The notes: generated from the sequence alone by a model not told the origin. A DNA stretch of 64,000 nucleotides from Aestuariivirga sp. (GCF_020252405.1 NZ_JADCDA010000075.1:16931-80930), one strand, 5' to 3'. Positions 37,838 to 50,641 are shown, counted from the stretch's first letter. Numbers and translations: made by a program.

Positions 37838-38200
37838 TTACGAAATCGCCGGTGTCGTGCATCGCCTCGCCGAGGATTGAAAGAGCCGTCGGCGGGTCGG
37901 TGTCGATCTCGCCCAGGGCCTCGCCGTCATCAAGGCGGCTTCCGCCATCACGTCGCCCACGGCATGGAGCGAGCGGAGCTCCGCCGAGGCATACATCTCA
38001 CGCCTGATGAAGGCGCCATAGACCACTGAGCCGATGCGGAAGGCCGTTTCGGCATAGGCGTTCAGGAAATTGTCGTTCACCGGGGTTCCGAAGCGGAATT
38101 GGCGGGTTTCGGGGTCAAGCCGCAGTAAATGGCGGCGGAACGCCCCGGTCTCAAGCGGCCAGAGCTTGCGGATGCGGTAGATCCGGAGCTGACGCTGCAT
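37838..38200 (-). pseudogene. Truncated GNAT-family acetyltransferase
   Basis: From ATG 38200 the frame gives 120 residues. The first two thirds match the start of alphaproteobacterial GNAT proteins: LRLDPETRQFRFGTPVNDNF, AFRIGSVVYGAFI, ASAELRSLHAVGD, AEAAL. The acetyl-CoA binding part, which should follow, is replaced by a low-complexity Arg/Ser/Thr tail. In the neighbouring frame the same DNA reads DDGEALGEIDTDPPTALSIL and on, which looks more like protein, so a frameshift or a junction with another gene near 37930 is likely. Upstream of ATG the frame continues but shows no similarity. Probably nonfunctional. Confidence 0.55.
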
Positions 38201-38424
38201 TGTTAGCTTTTCCTGCCTGAACTTAAATTCGTCCGACGAAATAAAGATTATGTTGCAATGCGGCGAAGGCTTAATGAATGATCCATGCGCTTTGCACATG
38301 GCTCTTCGCGGTTGCAGCGCCATGCGTTCTGGCTTCACTTTCATTGTGAGGCTGACCCTTGCCGGGGTGGCGGGGGGGATTTAGGTTGCGCAACCGTTTT
38401 GTTTCAGTTTGGAGGATGGCCTTC

Positions 38425-39924
38425 ATGGTCAAGAACATCGGACATTTCATCGGCGGCAAGCATGTGGCGGGCACGTCTGGCCGCTTCGCCGATGTCTTTA
38501 ACCCCAACACCGGCGAGGTTCAGGCGAAGGTTGCGCTGGCCTCGCCCGCCGAACTCCGCGCCGCGGTCGAGAATGCCAAGGCGGCCCAGCCCGAATGGGC
38601 CGCCAGGAACCCGCAGGTGCGCGCCCGGGTGATGATGAAGTTTCTTGAACTCGCCCGCACCCATGCCGAGGAAATCGCCACGCTGATTTCCATGGAACAC
38701 GGCAAGACCATCCCCGATGCGCTGGGCGACCTGCAGCGCGGCGTCGAGGTCGTCGAATTCGCCTGCGGCATTCCGCATCTTCTCAAAGGCGAATACACCG
38801 ACGGTGCAGGCCCCGGCATCGACATGTATTCGATGCGCCAGCCGCTCGGCATCGCAGCCGGCATCACGCCCTTCAACTTCCCGGCCATGATCCCGCTGTG
38901 GAAGGCCGCACCGGCGATTGCCTGCGGCAATGCCTTCATCCTGAAGCCCTCGGAGCGTGACCCGTCCTGCCCGATGCGGCTTGCTGAACTCTTCCTCGAG
39001 GCGGGCCTGCCCGCCGGCATCTTCAATGTGGTGAATGGCGACAAGGAAGCCGTCGACGGCATTCTCGACGATCCGGACATCGCGGCGGTGGGCTTCGTGG
39101 GCTCGACGCCGATCGCGCATTATGTCTATTCGCGCGCCACCGGCGCGGCCAAGCGCGCGCAGTGCTTCGGCGGCGCCAAGAACCACATGCTGATCATGCC
39201 CGACGCCGACATGGACAAGACGGTCGATGCGCTGATCGGCGCGGGCTATGGCTCGGCCGGCGAGCGCTGCATGGCGATCTCGGTGGCGGTGCCGGTGGGC
39301 GAGGCAACCGCCAATGCGCTGGTCGAGAAGCTTGTGCCGCGTGTCGGGAAGCTGAAGGTGGGGCTTTCCACGGACCGCGAGGCGGATTACGGCCCGCTCG
39401 TCACCAGGCAGGCGCTGGACCGCGTTGTGGGTTACATCGACCAGGGCGTCAAGGAAGGTGCCACGCTGAAGGTCGATGGCCGCGGCTTCAGGATGCAGGG
39501 CTACGAGAACGGCTTCTTCCTCGGCGGCACGCTGTTCGACAATGTGACGAAGGACATGAAGATCTACAGGGAGGAGATCTTCGGGCCCGTGCTCTCCGTG
39601 GTGCGTGCGAAGACCTATGACGAGGGGCTGAAGCTGGTGAATGACCATGAATATGGCAATGGCGCCGCGATCTTCACGCGCGACGGCGACACGGCGCGCG
39701 ACTTCGCCTCGCGCTGCCAGATCGGCATGGTGGGCGTCAACGTGCCGATCCCGGTGCCGCTGGCCTATCACACCTTCGGCGGCTGGAAGCGCTCGGCCTT
39801 CGGCGACCTGAACCAGCATGGCCCAGACTCGGTGCGCTTCTACACCAAGACCAAGACGGTGACGGCGCGCTGGCCCTCGGGCATCAAGGAAGGGGCGCAG
39901 TTCTCGATCCCGACCATGCGCTGA
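38425..39924 (+). CDS. mmsA: CoA-acylating methylmalonate-semialdehyde dehydrogenase
   Basis: A 499-residue aldehyde dehydrogenase with the usual MmsA length. The start ATG 38425 (MVKNIGHFIGGKHV) has GGAGG nine bases upstream. Motifs: AGITPFNFPAMIPLWKAA (NAD/CoA region), FILKPSERDPS, VGFVGSTPIA, and catalytic Cys in GSAGERCMAIS, with the C-terminal HTFGGWKRSAFGD. The enzyme turns methylmalonate or malonate semialdehyde into propionyl- or acetyl-CoA, in valine and myo-inositol catabolism. No iol or valine genes are adjacent, so the pathway served is unknown. A GNAT gene follows after 30 bp. Confidence 0.94.
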   Translation: MVKNIGHFIGGKHVAGTSGRFADVFNPNTGEVQAKVALASPAELRAAVENAKAAQPEWAARNPQVRARVMMKFLELARTHAEEIATLISMEHGKTIPDALGDLQRGVEVVEFACGIPHLLKGEYTDGAGPGIDMYSMRQPLGIAAGITPFNFPAMIPLWKAAPAIACGNAFILKPSERDPSCPMRLAELFLEAGLPAGIFNVVNGDKEAVDGILDDPDIAAVGFVGSTPIAHYVYSRATGAAKRAQCFGGAKNHMLIMPDADMDKTVDALIGAGYGSAGERCMAISVAVPVGEATANALVEKLVPRVGKLKVGLSTDREADYGPLVTRQALDRVVGYIDQGVKEGATLKVDGRGFRMQGYENGFFLGGTLFDNVTKDMKIYREEIFGPVLSVVRAKTYDEGLKLVNDHEYGNGAAIFTRDGDTARDFASRCQIGMVGVNVPIPVPLAYHTFGGWKRSAFGDLNQHGPDSVRFYTKTKTVTARWPSGIKEGAQFSIPTMR

Positions 39925-39954
39925 CATCCATGTCCGGGCGGTCGTGACCGATCC

Positions 39955-40572
39955 ATGGCGACGTTTCATCCGAGGCCGCTTCCCGAGGGCTATCACCCGC
40001 TGCCGCAAGGCCACCTCGCCAATGTGGTGACCTGCCTCGAGATGACGGCGAGACCGGCGCTGCGGCCCGTGCCGGAGCAGGGCTTCACGCTGGAGCGCAT
40101 GGGGGCTGCCGGTGCTGAACGCTTCCGCGCGCTGTTCCGCGCCATCGGGCAGGACATCATGTGGTTCTCGCGTCTCATCCTGCCGGAGGAGAAGCTCTCC
40201 GCGATTATCGGACACCCGGACGTGCTCTGCCTGGCGCTGGTGAAGGAGGGAGCCGACATCGGCCTGCTCGAACTCGATTTCCGCGGGGAGGGCCAGTGCG
40301 AACTCTCCTTCTTCGGCGTCGTGCCCTCCGCCGTCGGCGGCGGTGCCGGCCGCTTCCTGATGAATGAGGCCCTGACGCGGGCCTGGGCGCGGCCCATCAC
40401 GCGGCTCTGGCTGCACACCTGCAACTACGACCATCCCAATGCGCCGGCCTTCTACCAGCGCTCGGGCTTCCGGCCCTATGCGGTGATGGTCGAAGTGCAT
40501 CCCGATCCGCGGCTGACGGGCGAGATGCCCAGACACGCGAGTCCGCGGGCGCCGCTCATCGATACTCAATAA
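39955..40572 (+). CDS. GNAT-family N-acetyltransferase
   Basis: The 205-residue protein has a C-terminal GNAT domain from about residue 45. Key parts are ICLALVKEGADIGLLELDF-like residues (visible as LALVKEGADIGLLELDF), SFFGVVPSAVGGGAGRFLMN, where the acetyl-CoA pyrophosphate loop Q/RxxGxG/A is represented by VGGGAGRF, and LWLHTCNYDHPNAPAFYQRSG followed by YAV. The acceptor is unknown. It lies 30 bp after mmsA on the same strand and is followed by a REP-like palindrome. Confidence 0.85.
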   Translation: MATFHPRPLPEGYHPLPQGHLANVVTCLEMTARPALRPVPEQGFTLERMGAAGAERFRALFRAIGQDIMWFSRLILPEEKLSAIIGHPDVLCLALVKEGADIGLLELDFRGEGQCELSFFGVVPSAVGGGAGRFLMNEALTRAWARPITRLWLHTCNYDHPNAPAFYQRSGFRPYAVMVEVHPDPRLTGEMPRHASPRAPLIDTQ

Positions 40573-40574
40573 TG

Positions 40575-40660
40575 CCGTCCCCCCGGCGAAAGCCGGGGCC
40601 CAGCTTTGGGTCAGCGAGTATGGTGAGAAAGCGGGGTCGCGGCTTTCGCCGGGATGACGG
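40575..40660. repeat. CCGTC..CCGGCGAA-type palindromic element, copy A
   Basis: CCGTCC and a CCGGCGAAAGCCGGGG hairpin at the left (40575-40599) are mirrored by GGCTTTCGCCGGGATGACGG at the right (40641-40660). The middle holds CAGCTTTGGGTC. The same family occurs at 54824-54906 and, in divergent form, at 43079-43160. Confidence 0.8.
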
Positions 40661-40716
40661 CCTGAAGACGTGATTATAGCCTGAAGACGTGATTATGGCC
40701 TCAAGCGGGTGATTAA
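40660..40716. repeat. 19-bp tandem repeat, three units before xerC
   Basis: Units start at 40660, 40679 and 40698 (GCCTGAAGACGTGATTATA, then one-base variant, then a more diverged third unit). They lie directly after palindromic element A and 35 bp before the xerC start, so they may lie within the xerC promoter region. Confidence 0.8.
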
Positions 40717-40750
40717 CGAATGTTTACCGCTGCACGATACTCTCCGCACC

Positions 40751-41686
40751 ATGTCCGACTTCGTCATCAGTCTCGCGCCCGATGCCGCCGCTGCTATGCA
40801 GGGGTGGTTGCAAAGTCTCAAATCCGAGCGGCGCATGGCGGCAAAGACGCTCGAAGCCTATGCACGTGACTTCGGGCAGTTCGCGCAGTTCATGGGCGAT
40901 CATCTCGGGGGTGCGCCCGGCAACCGCGAGCTTGCCGAACTTACCGTCTCAGATTTCCGCGCCTTCATGGCGCGGCGGCGCAACCAGGGCGTGGAGAGCC
41001 GCACGCTGGCGCGGCAGCTTTCAAGCCTGCGCTCCTTTTATCGCCATGCGGAGAAAACCGGGCTGTTCCGCAACGCGGCCCTCTCCGCCCTGCGCGCGCC
41101 CAAGCTGCCGCATGCGGTGCCGAAACCGCTCTCGCCCGAAAAGGCGCGGCAAGTGGCAAAGGCCGAAGCGCTGGCTGGAGATGAAACCCCGCGCTGGGTG
41201 CTGGCGCGCGACCAGGCGGTGCTGACGCTGCTGTATGGCTGCGGCCTCCGCATCTCGGAGGCCCTGTCACTCACCCTGGCGCAGGCGGAGCAGCCGGCGC
41301 TGACCATCACCGGCAAGGGCAACAAGACGAGACTCGTGCCGCTGCTGCCGGTCGTGCGGCAGGCCGTGGCGCTGTACCGAGATCTCTGCCCCTTTGCGCT
41401 CAAACCCAGTGAGCCGATGTTCCGCGGGCAGAAGGGTGGGCCGCTCAATGCCCGCAACATCCAGCTCCTGATTGCCCGCCTGCGCGGCGCGCTTGGCCTG
41501 CCGGAGACCGCGACGCCGCATGCGCTGCGCCACTCCTTCGCCACGCATCTGCTCGCCAATGGCGCGGACCTTCGCGTCATCCAGGAACTGCTGGGCCATG
41601 CCAGCCTGTCCACCACGCAGATCTATACGGAAGTGAACCGCGCGCATCTGCTGGAGCAATATCGCAAGGCTCACCCGCGCGCCTGA
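40751..41686 (+). CDS. xerC: Tyrosine recombinase XerC
   Basis: The 311-residue recombinase (from ATG 40751, MSDFVISLAPD) resolves chromosome dimers at dif with XerD. The N-terminal SAM-like domain (residues 15-105) holds LKSERRMAAKTLEAYARD. The catalytic domain shows Arg in LYGCGLRISEALSL, Lys in GKGNKTRLVPL, the HALRHSFATHLL box (His, Arg), GHASLS (His) and the Tyr nucleophile in TTQIYTEV. Length and motifs fit XerC rather than a phage integrase, and there is no attachment site or phage gene nearby. Its place near the lpdA/suc block and priA is normal for rhizobia. Confidence 0.92.
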   Translation: MSDFVISLAPDAAAAMQGWLQSLKSERRMAAKTLEAYARDFGQFAQFMGDHLGGAPGNRELAELTVSDFRAFMARRRNQGVESRTLARQLSSLRSFYRHAEKTGLFRNAALSALRAPKLPHAVPKPLSPEKARQVAKAEALAGDETPRWVLARDQAVLTLLYGCGLRISEALSLTLAQAEQPALTITGKGNKTRLVPLLPVVRQAVALYRDLCPFALKPSEPMFRGQKGGPLNARNIQLLIARLRGALGLPETATPHALRHSFATHLLANGADLRVIQELLGHASLSTTQIYTEVNRAHLLEQYRKAHPRA

Positions 41687-41724
41687 GGGTGGAACTTGCC
41701 GGGGTCCCACGCTAGACTTTGATC

Positions 41725-43053
41725 ATGCCCGGCATCAGGCTCGTCCAGCCCAGTTCACAGCTTCCCAAACAGGCCGCAGTCTGCGTCATCGGCGGCGGTG
41801 TTGCCGGCGTGTCGACGGCCCTTGAACTGGCCGAGCGCGGCATCGACGTGGCGCTGCTGGAAAAGGGCGAGATCGCCGCCGAGCAGTCGGGCCGGAACTG
41901 GGGCTGGTGCCGCCAGATGGGGCGCGATGCCCGCGAGATTCCGCTGATACAGGTGGCGATGAATATCTGGGACGGCATGGACGCGCGCGTCGAAGGCCAG
42001 ACCGGCTTCACCCGCTGCGGCATCCTCTATCTCTGCGAGACGGACGGGCAGCTGGCCGCCAGGAACGGCTGGTGCGAGAAGATCGCGAAGCCCGCCGGGC
42101 TCGCCACGCGCATGATCGGCGGACGGGAAGCCAACGCGCTTCAGCCCGGCTGCACCAGGCCCTGGAAGGGTGCGCTCTATACGCCTGACGACGGCCGCGC
42201 CGAACCCTTCGTGGCCGTGCCGCTGATGGCGGAGGCGCTCATGCGCAAGGGCGGCAAGCTGTTCACCAACTGCGCGGTGCGCGGGCTGGAGACGACGGGT
42301 GGCCGCATTTCATCGGTGGTCACGGAGAGGGGCGCCATCGCCTGCGATACCGTGGTTCTGGCGGGCGGCGCATGGTCGCGGCGCTTCTGCCACAACCTCG
42401 GCATTTCGCTGCCGCAGCTCACCGTCGTCAATTCGGTGATGCGCACCGCGCCTATCGACACCGGGCTGACGCGGACCTGCTCCGGCGGCGGCTTCACCTT
42501 CAGGAAGCGCATGGACGGCGGCTACACCATCACCGACAATCATTTCTCGGTGGCTGACATCGTGCCGGACTCGTTCCGGCTGTTCCGCGAATTCCTGCCG
42601 GCACTGATGCTCGACTGGAAGGGCCTGCGGCTGCGCCTCGGCAAGCGCTTCATCGAGGAGGCCAGGCTGAAGCGGCGCTGGGCGCTGGATGAGGTCTCGC
42701 CCTTCGAAGAGGTGCGCATTCTCGATCCCGAACCGGTGACCGACGTGCTGGACAGGGCCGCGGCTGCGCTAAAGGAATATTATCCGGTGTTCAGGCCCAT
42801 GAAGATCGCGGAGCGCTGGGCGGGCGCCATCGACGCGCTGCCGGATGCGGCGCCAATCATCTCGAAAGTGGAGAAGCTGCCGGGTTTCCATTTGTGCACC
42901 GGCTTCTCGGGCCATGGCTTCGGGCTTGGCCCGGGCGCCGGCAAGCTGATGGCGGAGATCGTGACGGGGGAGACGCCGTGTGTTGACCCCTCGCCGTTCC
43001 GCCACGCGCGGTTCTTCGACGGCAGCAATCCGCGTCCTTCGACGGGGCTGTAG
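41725..43053 (+). CDS. FAD-dependent amino-acid oxidase/dehydrogenase (DadA-like)
   Basis: A 442-residue flavoprotein with the ADP loop VCVIGGGVAGVSTALELAERG at residues 17-38, then SGRNWGWCRQMGRDAREIPL, a signature of a DadA-type subgroup, and LCTGFSGHGFGLGPGAGKLMAE near the C-terminus for the flavin. It likely deaminates or demethylates an amine or D-amino acid; which one is unclear. ATG 41725 is chosen over the in-frame TTG at 41719. It follows xerC by 38 bp on the same strand and ends in an intergenic palindrome. Confidence 0.85.
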   Translation: MPGIRLVQPSSQLPKQAAVCVIGGGVAGVSTALELAERGIDVALLEKGEIAAEQSGRNWGWCRQMGRDAREIPLIQVAMNIWDGMDARVEGQTGFTRCGILYLCETDGQLAARNGWCEKIAKPAGLATRMIGGREANALQPGCTRPWKGALYTPDDGRAEPFVAVPLMAEALMRKGGKLFTNCAVRGLETTGGRISSVVTERGAIACDTVVLAGGAWSRRFCHNLGISLPQLTVVNSVMRTAPIDTGLTRTCSGGGFTFRKRMDGGYTITDNHFSVADIVPDSFRLFREFLPALMLDWKGLRLRLGKRFIEEARLKRRWALDEVSPFEEVRILDPEPVTDVLDRAAAALKEYYPVFRPMKIAERWAGAIDALPDAAPIISKVEKLPGFHLCTGFSGHGFGLGPGAGKLMAEIVTGETPCVDPSPFRHARFFDGSNPRPSTGL

Positions 43054-43078
43054 CGCGGCACTCGCCCACACGGGAATG

Positions 43079-43160
43079 CTCACCTTGCCCGGGGTCGACC
43101 CGGGCATCCTCTTCCATGGCGGGTGAAAAGGATCGCCGGGTCATGCCCGGCGAAGGTGAG
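43079..43160. repeat. Palindromic repeat related to element A (copy B, divergent)
   Basis: Outer arms CTCACCTT (43079-43086) and AAGGTGAG (43153-43160) enclose GCCCGGGGTCGACCCGGGC and a GCCGGGTCATGCCCGGC hairpin. It fills the gap between the convergent FAD oxidoreductase and lpdA genes and could terminate both. Confidence 0.7.
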
Positions 43161-43203
43161 TTGTCTGATGAGGCGTTCGCGCGCCGGGATGACGCCAATT
43201 ACC

Positions 43204-44592
43204 TCAGGAATGTATCGCCCGGCCCGCCACCGCCATGGCCGCTTCCTTCACCGCCTCCGAAAGCGTGGGGTGCGCGTGGCAGGTGCGGGCGAGGTCTTCC
43301 GCGGAGCCGCCGAATTCCATCAGCACGGCGGCCTCGTGGATCAGTTCGCCGGCCATGGGGCCGACGATGTGAACACCCAGCACGCGGTCGGTCCTGGCGT
43401 CGGCCAGAACCTTCACGAAGCCGTCCGTCGTCTGGTTGGCCTTGGCGCGGCCGTTGGCGAGGAACAGGAACTTGCCGGCCTTGTAGTCCGCGCCTTCCGC
43501 CTTCAGCTCCTCCTCGGTCTTGCCGACGGCCGCGACTTCCGGGTTGGTGTAGACGACGCCGGGGATGACGCCATAGTTCACGTGGCCCGCCTGGCCCGCC
43601 AGGATTTCGGCGAGTGCGATGCCTTCGTCCTCCGCCTTGTGGGCCAGCATGGGGCCACGGATGACGTCGCCGATGGCATGGATGCCGGGAACGCTGGTCT
43701 GGAAGCGGTCGTCCACCTCCACCCGTCCGCGATTGTCAAGCTTAACGCCCGCGGCGTCGAGACCCAGGCCTTCGGTGTAGGGCGTGCGGCCGACGGCGAC
43801 GAGCGCCACTTCGGCCTCGATCTGCTCAGGCGCGCCACCCGCGGCAGGCTCCACCGCGAGGGTGACCTTGTCCTTCGCCTTCACGGCCCCCGTGACCTTT
43901 GAGGACAGGCGGAAGGCGAAGCCCTGCTTCTGGAGGATGCGCTGGAAATTCCTGGCTGCGTCGAGGTCCATGCCCGGCAGGATGCGGTCCAGGTATTCGA
44001 TGACGGTGACCTTCGCGCCGAGGCGGGCATAGACCGAGCCCAGCTCGAGGCCGATGACGCCCGCGCCGATGACGGCCATCGAGGCCGGAACCTTCTCCAG
44101 CATCAGCGCACCGGTGGAGGAGACGATCTGCTTCTCGTCCATCTCGATGCCCTTGAGCTTCGCTGCGTCCGAGCCTGTGGCGATGACGATGTTCTTCGTC
44201 TCGATCGTGTCATTGCCGACCGTCACCGTGCCGGGCCCGGCGATCTTGCCGGTTCCGCGGAACACCGTGACCTTGTTCTTCTTCAGCAGAAAGTCGACGC
44301 CCTTGGTGTTGCCGTCGATGGCCTCCTGCTTGAAGCCCATCATCCTGGGGAAGTCGATCGACGTCTCGGCCCTGATGCCCATCCTGGCGAAGCTGTGCTT
44401 CGACCCGGCGTAGAGCTCTGAGGCATGCAGCAGCGCCTTGGAGGGAATGCAGCCGACGTTGAGGCAGGCGCCGCCGTGGGTGGCGCGCTTTTCGACCACC
44501 GCCACTTTCAGCCCCAGCTGGGCCGCACGGATGGCGCAGACATAGCCGCCGGGGCCGGTGCCGATGATGGTGACGTCGAACTGGTTCGCCAT
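43204..44592 (-). CDS. lpdA: Dihydrolipoyl dehydrogenase (E3)
   Basis: A 462-residue flavoprotein disulphide reductase that reoxidises the lipoyl arm of 2-oxoacid dehydrogenases. FAD loop [20 protein letters not shown], redox pair in [19 protein letters not shown] loop [20 protein letters not shown], and the C-terminal His-Glu pair [10 protein letters not shown] are all present. The start at ATG 44592 is fixed by homology ([11 protein letters not shown]). As last gene of the suc operon it is most likely the E3 of 2-oxoglutarate dehydrogenase, 13 bp after the SDR gene. Confidence 0.97.
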   Translation of the reverse strand: MANQFDVTIIGTGPGGYVCAIRAAQLGLKVAVVEKRATHGGACLNVGCIPSKALLHASELYAGSKHSFARMGIRAETSIDFPRMMGFKQEAIDGNTKGVDFLLKKNKVTVFRGTGKIAGPGTVTVGNDTIETKNIVIATGSDAAKLKGIEMDEKQIVSSTGALMLEKVPASMAVIGAGVIGLELGSVYARLGAKVTVIEYLDRILPGMDLDAARNFQRILQKQGFAFRLSSKVTGAVKAKDKVTLAVEPAAGGAPEQIEAEVALVAVGRTPYTEGLGLDAAGVKLDNRGRVEVDDRFQTSVPGIHAIGDVIRGPMLAHKAEDEGIALAEILAGQAGHVNYGVIPGVVYTNPEVAAVGKTEEELKAEGADYKAGKFLFLANGRAKANQTTDGFVKVLADARTDRVLGVHIVGPMAGELIHEAAVLMEFGGSAEDLARTCHAHPTLSEAVKEAAMAVAGRAIHS

Positions 44593-44605
44593 GGTGTTGT
44601 TCCTG

Positions 44606-45355
44606 TCAGCAGCGTCCGCCGGCCACGGGGATGATGGAGCCGGTGACATAGGAGGATTGGTCCGAGCACAGCCACAGGATGGCGTCCGCCACCTCGTCCG
44701 CCGTGCCTTCGCGCTTCATGGGGATGTGCTCGCGCATCATCTTCACGCGGCCGGGAATGCCGGAGCTGTCGTGAATCTCGGTGTCGATGATGCCGGGGCG
44801 CACGGCGTTGACGCGGATGCCCTCGGCGGCGACCTCGCGGCCAAGGCCGATGGTGAGGACGTCCATGGCGCCCTTGCTGGCGGCATATTCGACGCCAAGC
44901 CCCGGCGCGCCCAGCACGGAGGCCGCGGATCCGAGATTGACGATCGATCCGCCGCTGCCGCCATGCTTCCTCGACATGCGCTTCACCGCCTCGCGCGCGC
45001 AGAGGAAGGCGCCGAGGATGTTGATGTCGAAGAGGCGCGTCAGGCGCCCGGCGCTCATCTCGTCAAGCCGGCTCTGGCGGTCCATGATGCCGGCATTGTT
45101 GACCAGCACCTTGAGCGGGCCGAGCTTGTCGGCTGCGGCGAAGAGGGCGAGGATGTCGGCCTCCTTCGCGACGTCGCCCCTGATGGCCACGGCCTTGCCG
45201 CCTTGGGCGGCGATGGCGTCGACCGCCCCGTCAGCGGCGGCGGCGTTGGCCGCGTAGTTGACGACGACGGTGTAGCCGGCCGCGCCCAGCTTGAGGGCCG
45301 CGGCCCTGCCGATGCCGCGGCTGCCGCCGGTGACGATGGCGATCTTGTCGGTCAT
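44606..45355 (-). CDS. SDR-family oxidoreductase (3-oxoacyl-ACP-reductase-like)
   Basis: A classical 249-residue short-chain dehydrogenase: cofactor loop [21 protein letters not shown] motif in VLVNNAGIM, active Ser in [17 protein letters not shown] (Tyr/Lys) and [10 protein letters not shown]. The N-terminal loop and the following basic residues suggest NADP preference, weakly. It lies between sucB and lpdA in the TCA operon; I recall rhizobial relatives keeping an SDR gene in this place. Its substrate and link with 2-oxoglutarate dehydrogenase are unknown. Confidence 0.88.
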   Translation of the reverse strand: MTDKIAIVTGGSRGIGRAAALKLGAAGYTVVVNYAANAAAADGAVDAIAAQGGKAVAIRGDVAKEADILALFAAADKLGPLKVLVNNAGIMDRQSRLDEMSAGRLTRLFDINILGAFLCAREAVKRMSRKHGGSGGSIVNLGSAASVLGAPGLGVEYAASKGAMDVLTIGLGREVAAEGIRVNAVRPGIIDTEIHDSSGIPGRVKMMREHIPMKREGTADEVADAILWLCSDQSSYVTGSIIPVAGGRC

Positions 45356-45377
45356 GCAGGTCCTCTCCTTGATGCCC

Positions 45378-46595
45378 TCACAGGTCCAGAATCATCCGCT
45401 GCGGGTCTTCGAGGTTTTCCTTGACGCGCACCAGGAAGGTGACGGCTTCCTTGCCGTCGACGATGCGGTGATCATAGGAGAGGGCGAGATACATCATCGG
45501 GCGGATCGCCACCTGGCCGTTGACGACCACGGGGCGTTCCTGGATTTTGTGCATGCCGAGGATGCCGGACTGCGGCGCGTTGAGGATGGGCGTCGACATC
45601 AGCGAGCCGTAAACACCGCCGTTGGAGATGGTGAAGGTGCCGCCCTGCATGTCGGCGATCTGCAGGCTGCCGTCCCGCGCGCGCCTGCCGTATTCCGCGA
45701 TGGTCTTCTCGATGCCGGCGAAGGACAGCATGTCGGCGTCGCGCAGCACGGGGACGACGAGGCCCTTGTCGGTGCCCACGGCCACGCCGATGTTGTAGAA
45801 GTTCTTGTAGACGATGTCGTCGCCGTCGATCTCGGCATTGACCGCCGGGATTTCCTTCAGCGCCTGGATGCAGGCCTTCACGAAGAAGCTCATGAAACCC
45901 AGCTTCACGCCGTGCTTCTTCTCGAACAGGTCCTTGTACTGGTTGCGGAGCGCCATGGCCGCCGTCATGTCCACCTCGTTGAAGGTGGTGAGCATGGCGG
46001 CGGTGTTCTGCGCATCCTTCAGGCGGCGCGCGATGGTGAGGCGCAGGCGCGACATCTTCACGCGCTCCTCGCGCGCGGCATCCGGCGGAGCCGAAGGCGT
46101 GCGGGCGGCGGGGGCGGGCGTTGCCGGGATAACCGGCGGCCTGGCTTGCGCAGCGGGCTTTTCGAGATGCGCGATCACGTCGCCCTTGGTGAGGCGGCCA
46201 TCCTTGCCGGTGCCGGAAACGGCGGCGGCATCGATCTTGTTTTCTTCCACCATCTTGCGGACGGCGGGCGACAGCGTCTGCTCCGCGGCCCTGGCAGGCG
46301 CCGCGGCTTCGGCCCTCTTCGGCGCTTCGGCGGGTTTCGACAAGGCGGCGCCGGCCGCGCCTTCCTCGATCATGCCGAGAAGGGCGCCGACATTCACCGT
46401 GACGCCCGGTTCGGCGGAGATGGAGGAGAGCCTGCCCGAGGCCGGCGCCGGGACTTCGACCGTCACCTTGTCGGTTTCAAGTTCAACGAGGGGCTCGTCG
46501 GCCTTCACCGCTTCGCCGGCCTTCCTGAACCACTTCGCAATCGTCGCCTCGGTGACCGATTCACCCAGAGCCGGAACGCGGATTTCCTTTGCCAT
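45378..46595 (-). CDS. sucB: 2-Oxoglutarate dehydrogenase E2 (dihydrolipoyl succinyltransferase)
   Basis: The 405-residue core subunit of the 2-oxoglutarate dehydrogenase complex. Domains in order: one lipoyl domain (residues 1-80, Lys in [14 protein letters not shown]), Ala/Pro-rich linker, E1/E3-binding domain (about 115-150, [20 protein letters not shown]), second linker, catalytic domain from about 175 with FNEVDMTA and the active-site [11 protein letters not shown]. It transfers the succinyl group to CoA. It starts 12 bp after sucA. Confidence 0.96.
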   Translation of the reverse strand: MAKEIRVPALGESVTEATIAKWFRKAGEAVKADEPLVELETDKVTVEVPAPASGRLSSISAEPGVTVNVGALLGMIEEGAAGAALSKPAEAPKRAEAAAPARAAEQTLSPAVRKMVEENKIDAAAVSGTGKDGRLTKGDVIAHLEKPAAQARPPVIPATPAPAARTPSAPPDAAREERVKMSRLRLTIARRLKDAQNTAAMLTTFNEVDMTAAMALRNQYKDLFEKKHGVKLGFMSFFVKACIQALKEIPAVNAEIDGDDIVYKNFYNIGVAVGTDKGLVVPVLRDADMLSFAGIEKTIAEYGRRARDGSLQIADMQGGTFTISNGGVYGSLMSTPILNAPQSGILGMHKIQERPVVVNGQVAIRPMMYLALSYDHRIVDGKEAVTFLVRVKENLEDPQRMILDL

Positions 46596-46607
46596 GTTCT
46601 CTGTCCC

Positions 46608-49565
<2,958 letters not shown>

Positions 49566-49600
49566 CCCATGATCCTCGTGAAGGGTCCCCGCCCGCGGAG

Positions 49601-49714
49601 CGGGAGAGGAAAGGGGCCCGCCGCGAAAGCGGTGGGATAGGTGAGGGGAACCACGTTCGGAGTCAGCGGCCCCTCACCTCCCCCATGCTGCGCATGGGGC
49701 CCCTTCCTCTCCCG
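49601..49714. repeat. Nested long palindrome between sucD and sucA
   Basis: Outer arms of about 19 bp (49601-49619 with 49696-49714, differing by one inserted base) rich in CGGGAGAGGA, and inner 10-bp arms AGGTGAGGGG (49639-49648) with CCCCTCACCT (49670-49679). Small extra hairpins lie at both ends and in between. It fills most of the 200-bp sucD-sucA spacer, within the TCA operon, and resembles a mobile palindromic unit. Confidence 0.85.
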
Positions 49715-49765
49715 CCTTGCGGGAGAGGACGAGGAGGCGAGTGCCACCGGTTCTGTGTGCATCAA

Positions 49766-50641
49766 TCAGCCCTGCAGCTTCCTGACCAGCGTCTTGCCCA
49801 GCAAAGCGGGCGAATCCGCCACCGCGATGCCGGCGCGCTTCATGGCCTCGATCTTGGATTCGGCCCCGCCCTTGCCACCGGAGATAATGGCGCCGGCATG
49901 GCCCATGCGGCGGCCCGGCGGCGCGGTGCGGCCGGCGATGAAGCCGGCCATCGGCTTCTTCTTCCTGGACTTCGCGATGAATTCCGCCGCGTCTTCCTCG
50001 GCCGAGCCGCCGATTTCGCCGATCATGATGATCGATTCCGTCGCGTCGTCGGCCAAAAACATGTCCAGCATGTCGATGAATTCGGTGCCCTTGACGGGGT
50101 CGCCGCCGATGCCGACCGCCGTGGTCTGGCCGAGGCCTTCCTGCGTGGTCTGGAACACCGCCTCATAGGTGAGCGTGCCGGAACGCGAGACGATGCCCAC
50201 GGAGCCTTGCCTGAAGATATTGCCCGGCATGATGCCGATCTTGCATTCGTTGGGCGTGAGCACGCCCGGGCAATTCGGCCCGATGAGGCGGGACCTGGAG
50301 CCCGTGAGCGCGCGCTTCACCTTCACCATGTCGAGGACCGGAATGCCTTCGGTGATGCACACGATGAGCGGGATCCCGGCGTCGATGGCCTCGAGAATGG
50401 CATCCGCCGCGAAGGGCGGCGGCACATAGATCACGGAGGCATCCGCACCCGTGGCCTGCCTGGCATCCCAGACGGTGTCGAACACCGGCAACCCGATGTG
50501 GGTGGTTCCGCCCTTGCCCGGTGTCACGCCCGCCACCATCTGCGTGCCATAGGCGATGGCCTGCCCGGTGTGGAAGGTGCCGTTGTTGCCGGTGATGCCC
50601 TGGCAGATGACCCTGGTGCCGCGGTTAACGAGAATTGACAT
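49766..50641 (-). CDS. sucD: Succinyl-CoA synthetase alpha subunit
   Basis: A 291-residue subunit with the CoA-binding Rossmann part ([21 protein letters not shown]), the central [20 protein letters not shown] and the phosphohistidine segment [18 protein letters not shown]. It pairs with SucC to make ATP or GTP from succinyl-CoA. Its usual immediate upstream neighbour would be sucC; here a VapBC-type pair of about 640 bp stands between. The 80 bp between vapC and sucD have no obvious promoter. Confidence 0.97.
   Translation of the reverse strand: MSILVNRGTRVICQGITGNNGTFHTGQAIAYGTQMVAGVTPGKGGTTHIGLPVFDTVWDARQATGADASVIYVPPPFAADAILEAIDAGIPLIVCITEGIPVLDMVKVKRALTGSRSRLIGPNCPGVLTPNECKIGIMPGNIFRQGSVGIVSRSGTLTYEAVFQTTQEGLGQTTAVGIGGDPVKGTEFIDMLDMFLADDATESIIMIGEIGGSAEEDAAEFIAKSRKKKPMAGFIAGRTAPPGRRMGHAGAIISGGKGGAESKIEAMKRAGIAVADSPALLGKTLVRKLQG

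Noticed and set aside
40751-41686. Integrase of a mobile element
   Set aside because: Length and motifs fit housekeeping XerC, and no phage or element genes or attachment sites are near.
44606-45355. SDR gene as a foreign insertion in the suc operon
   Set aside because: Composition matches its neighbours, and I recall SDR genes at this place in other rhizobia, so it is probably ancestral.
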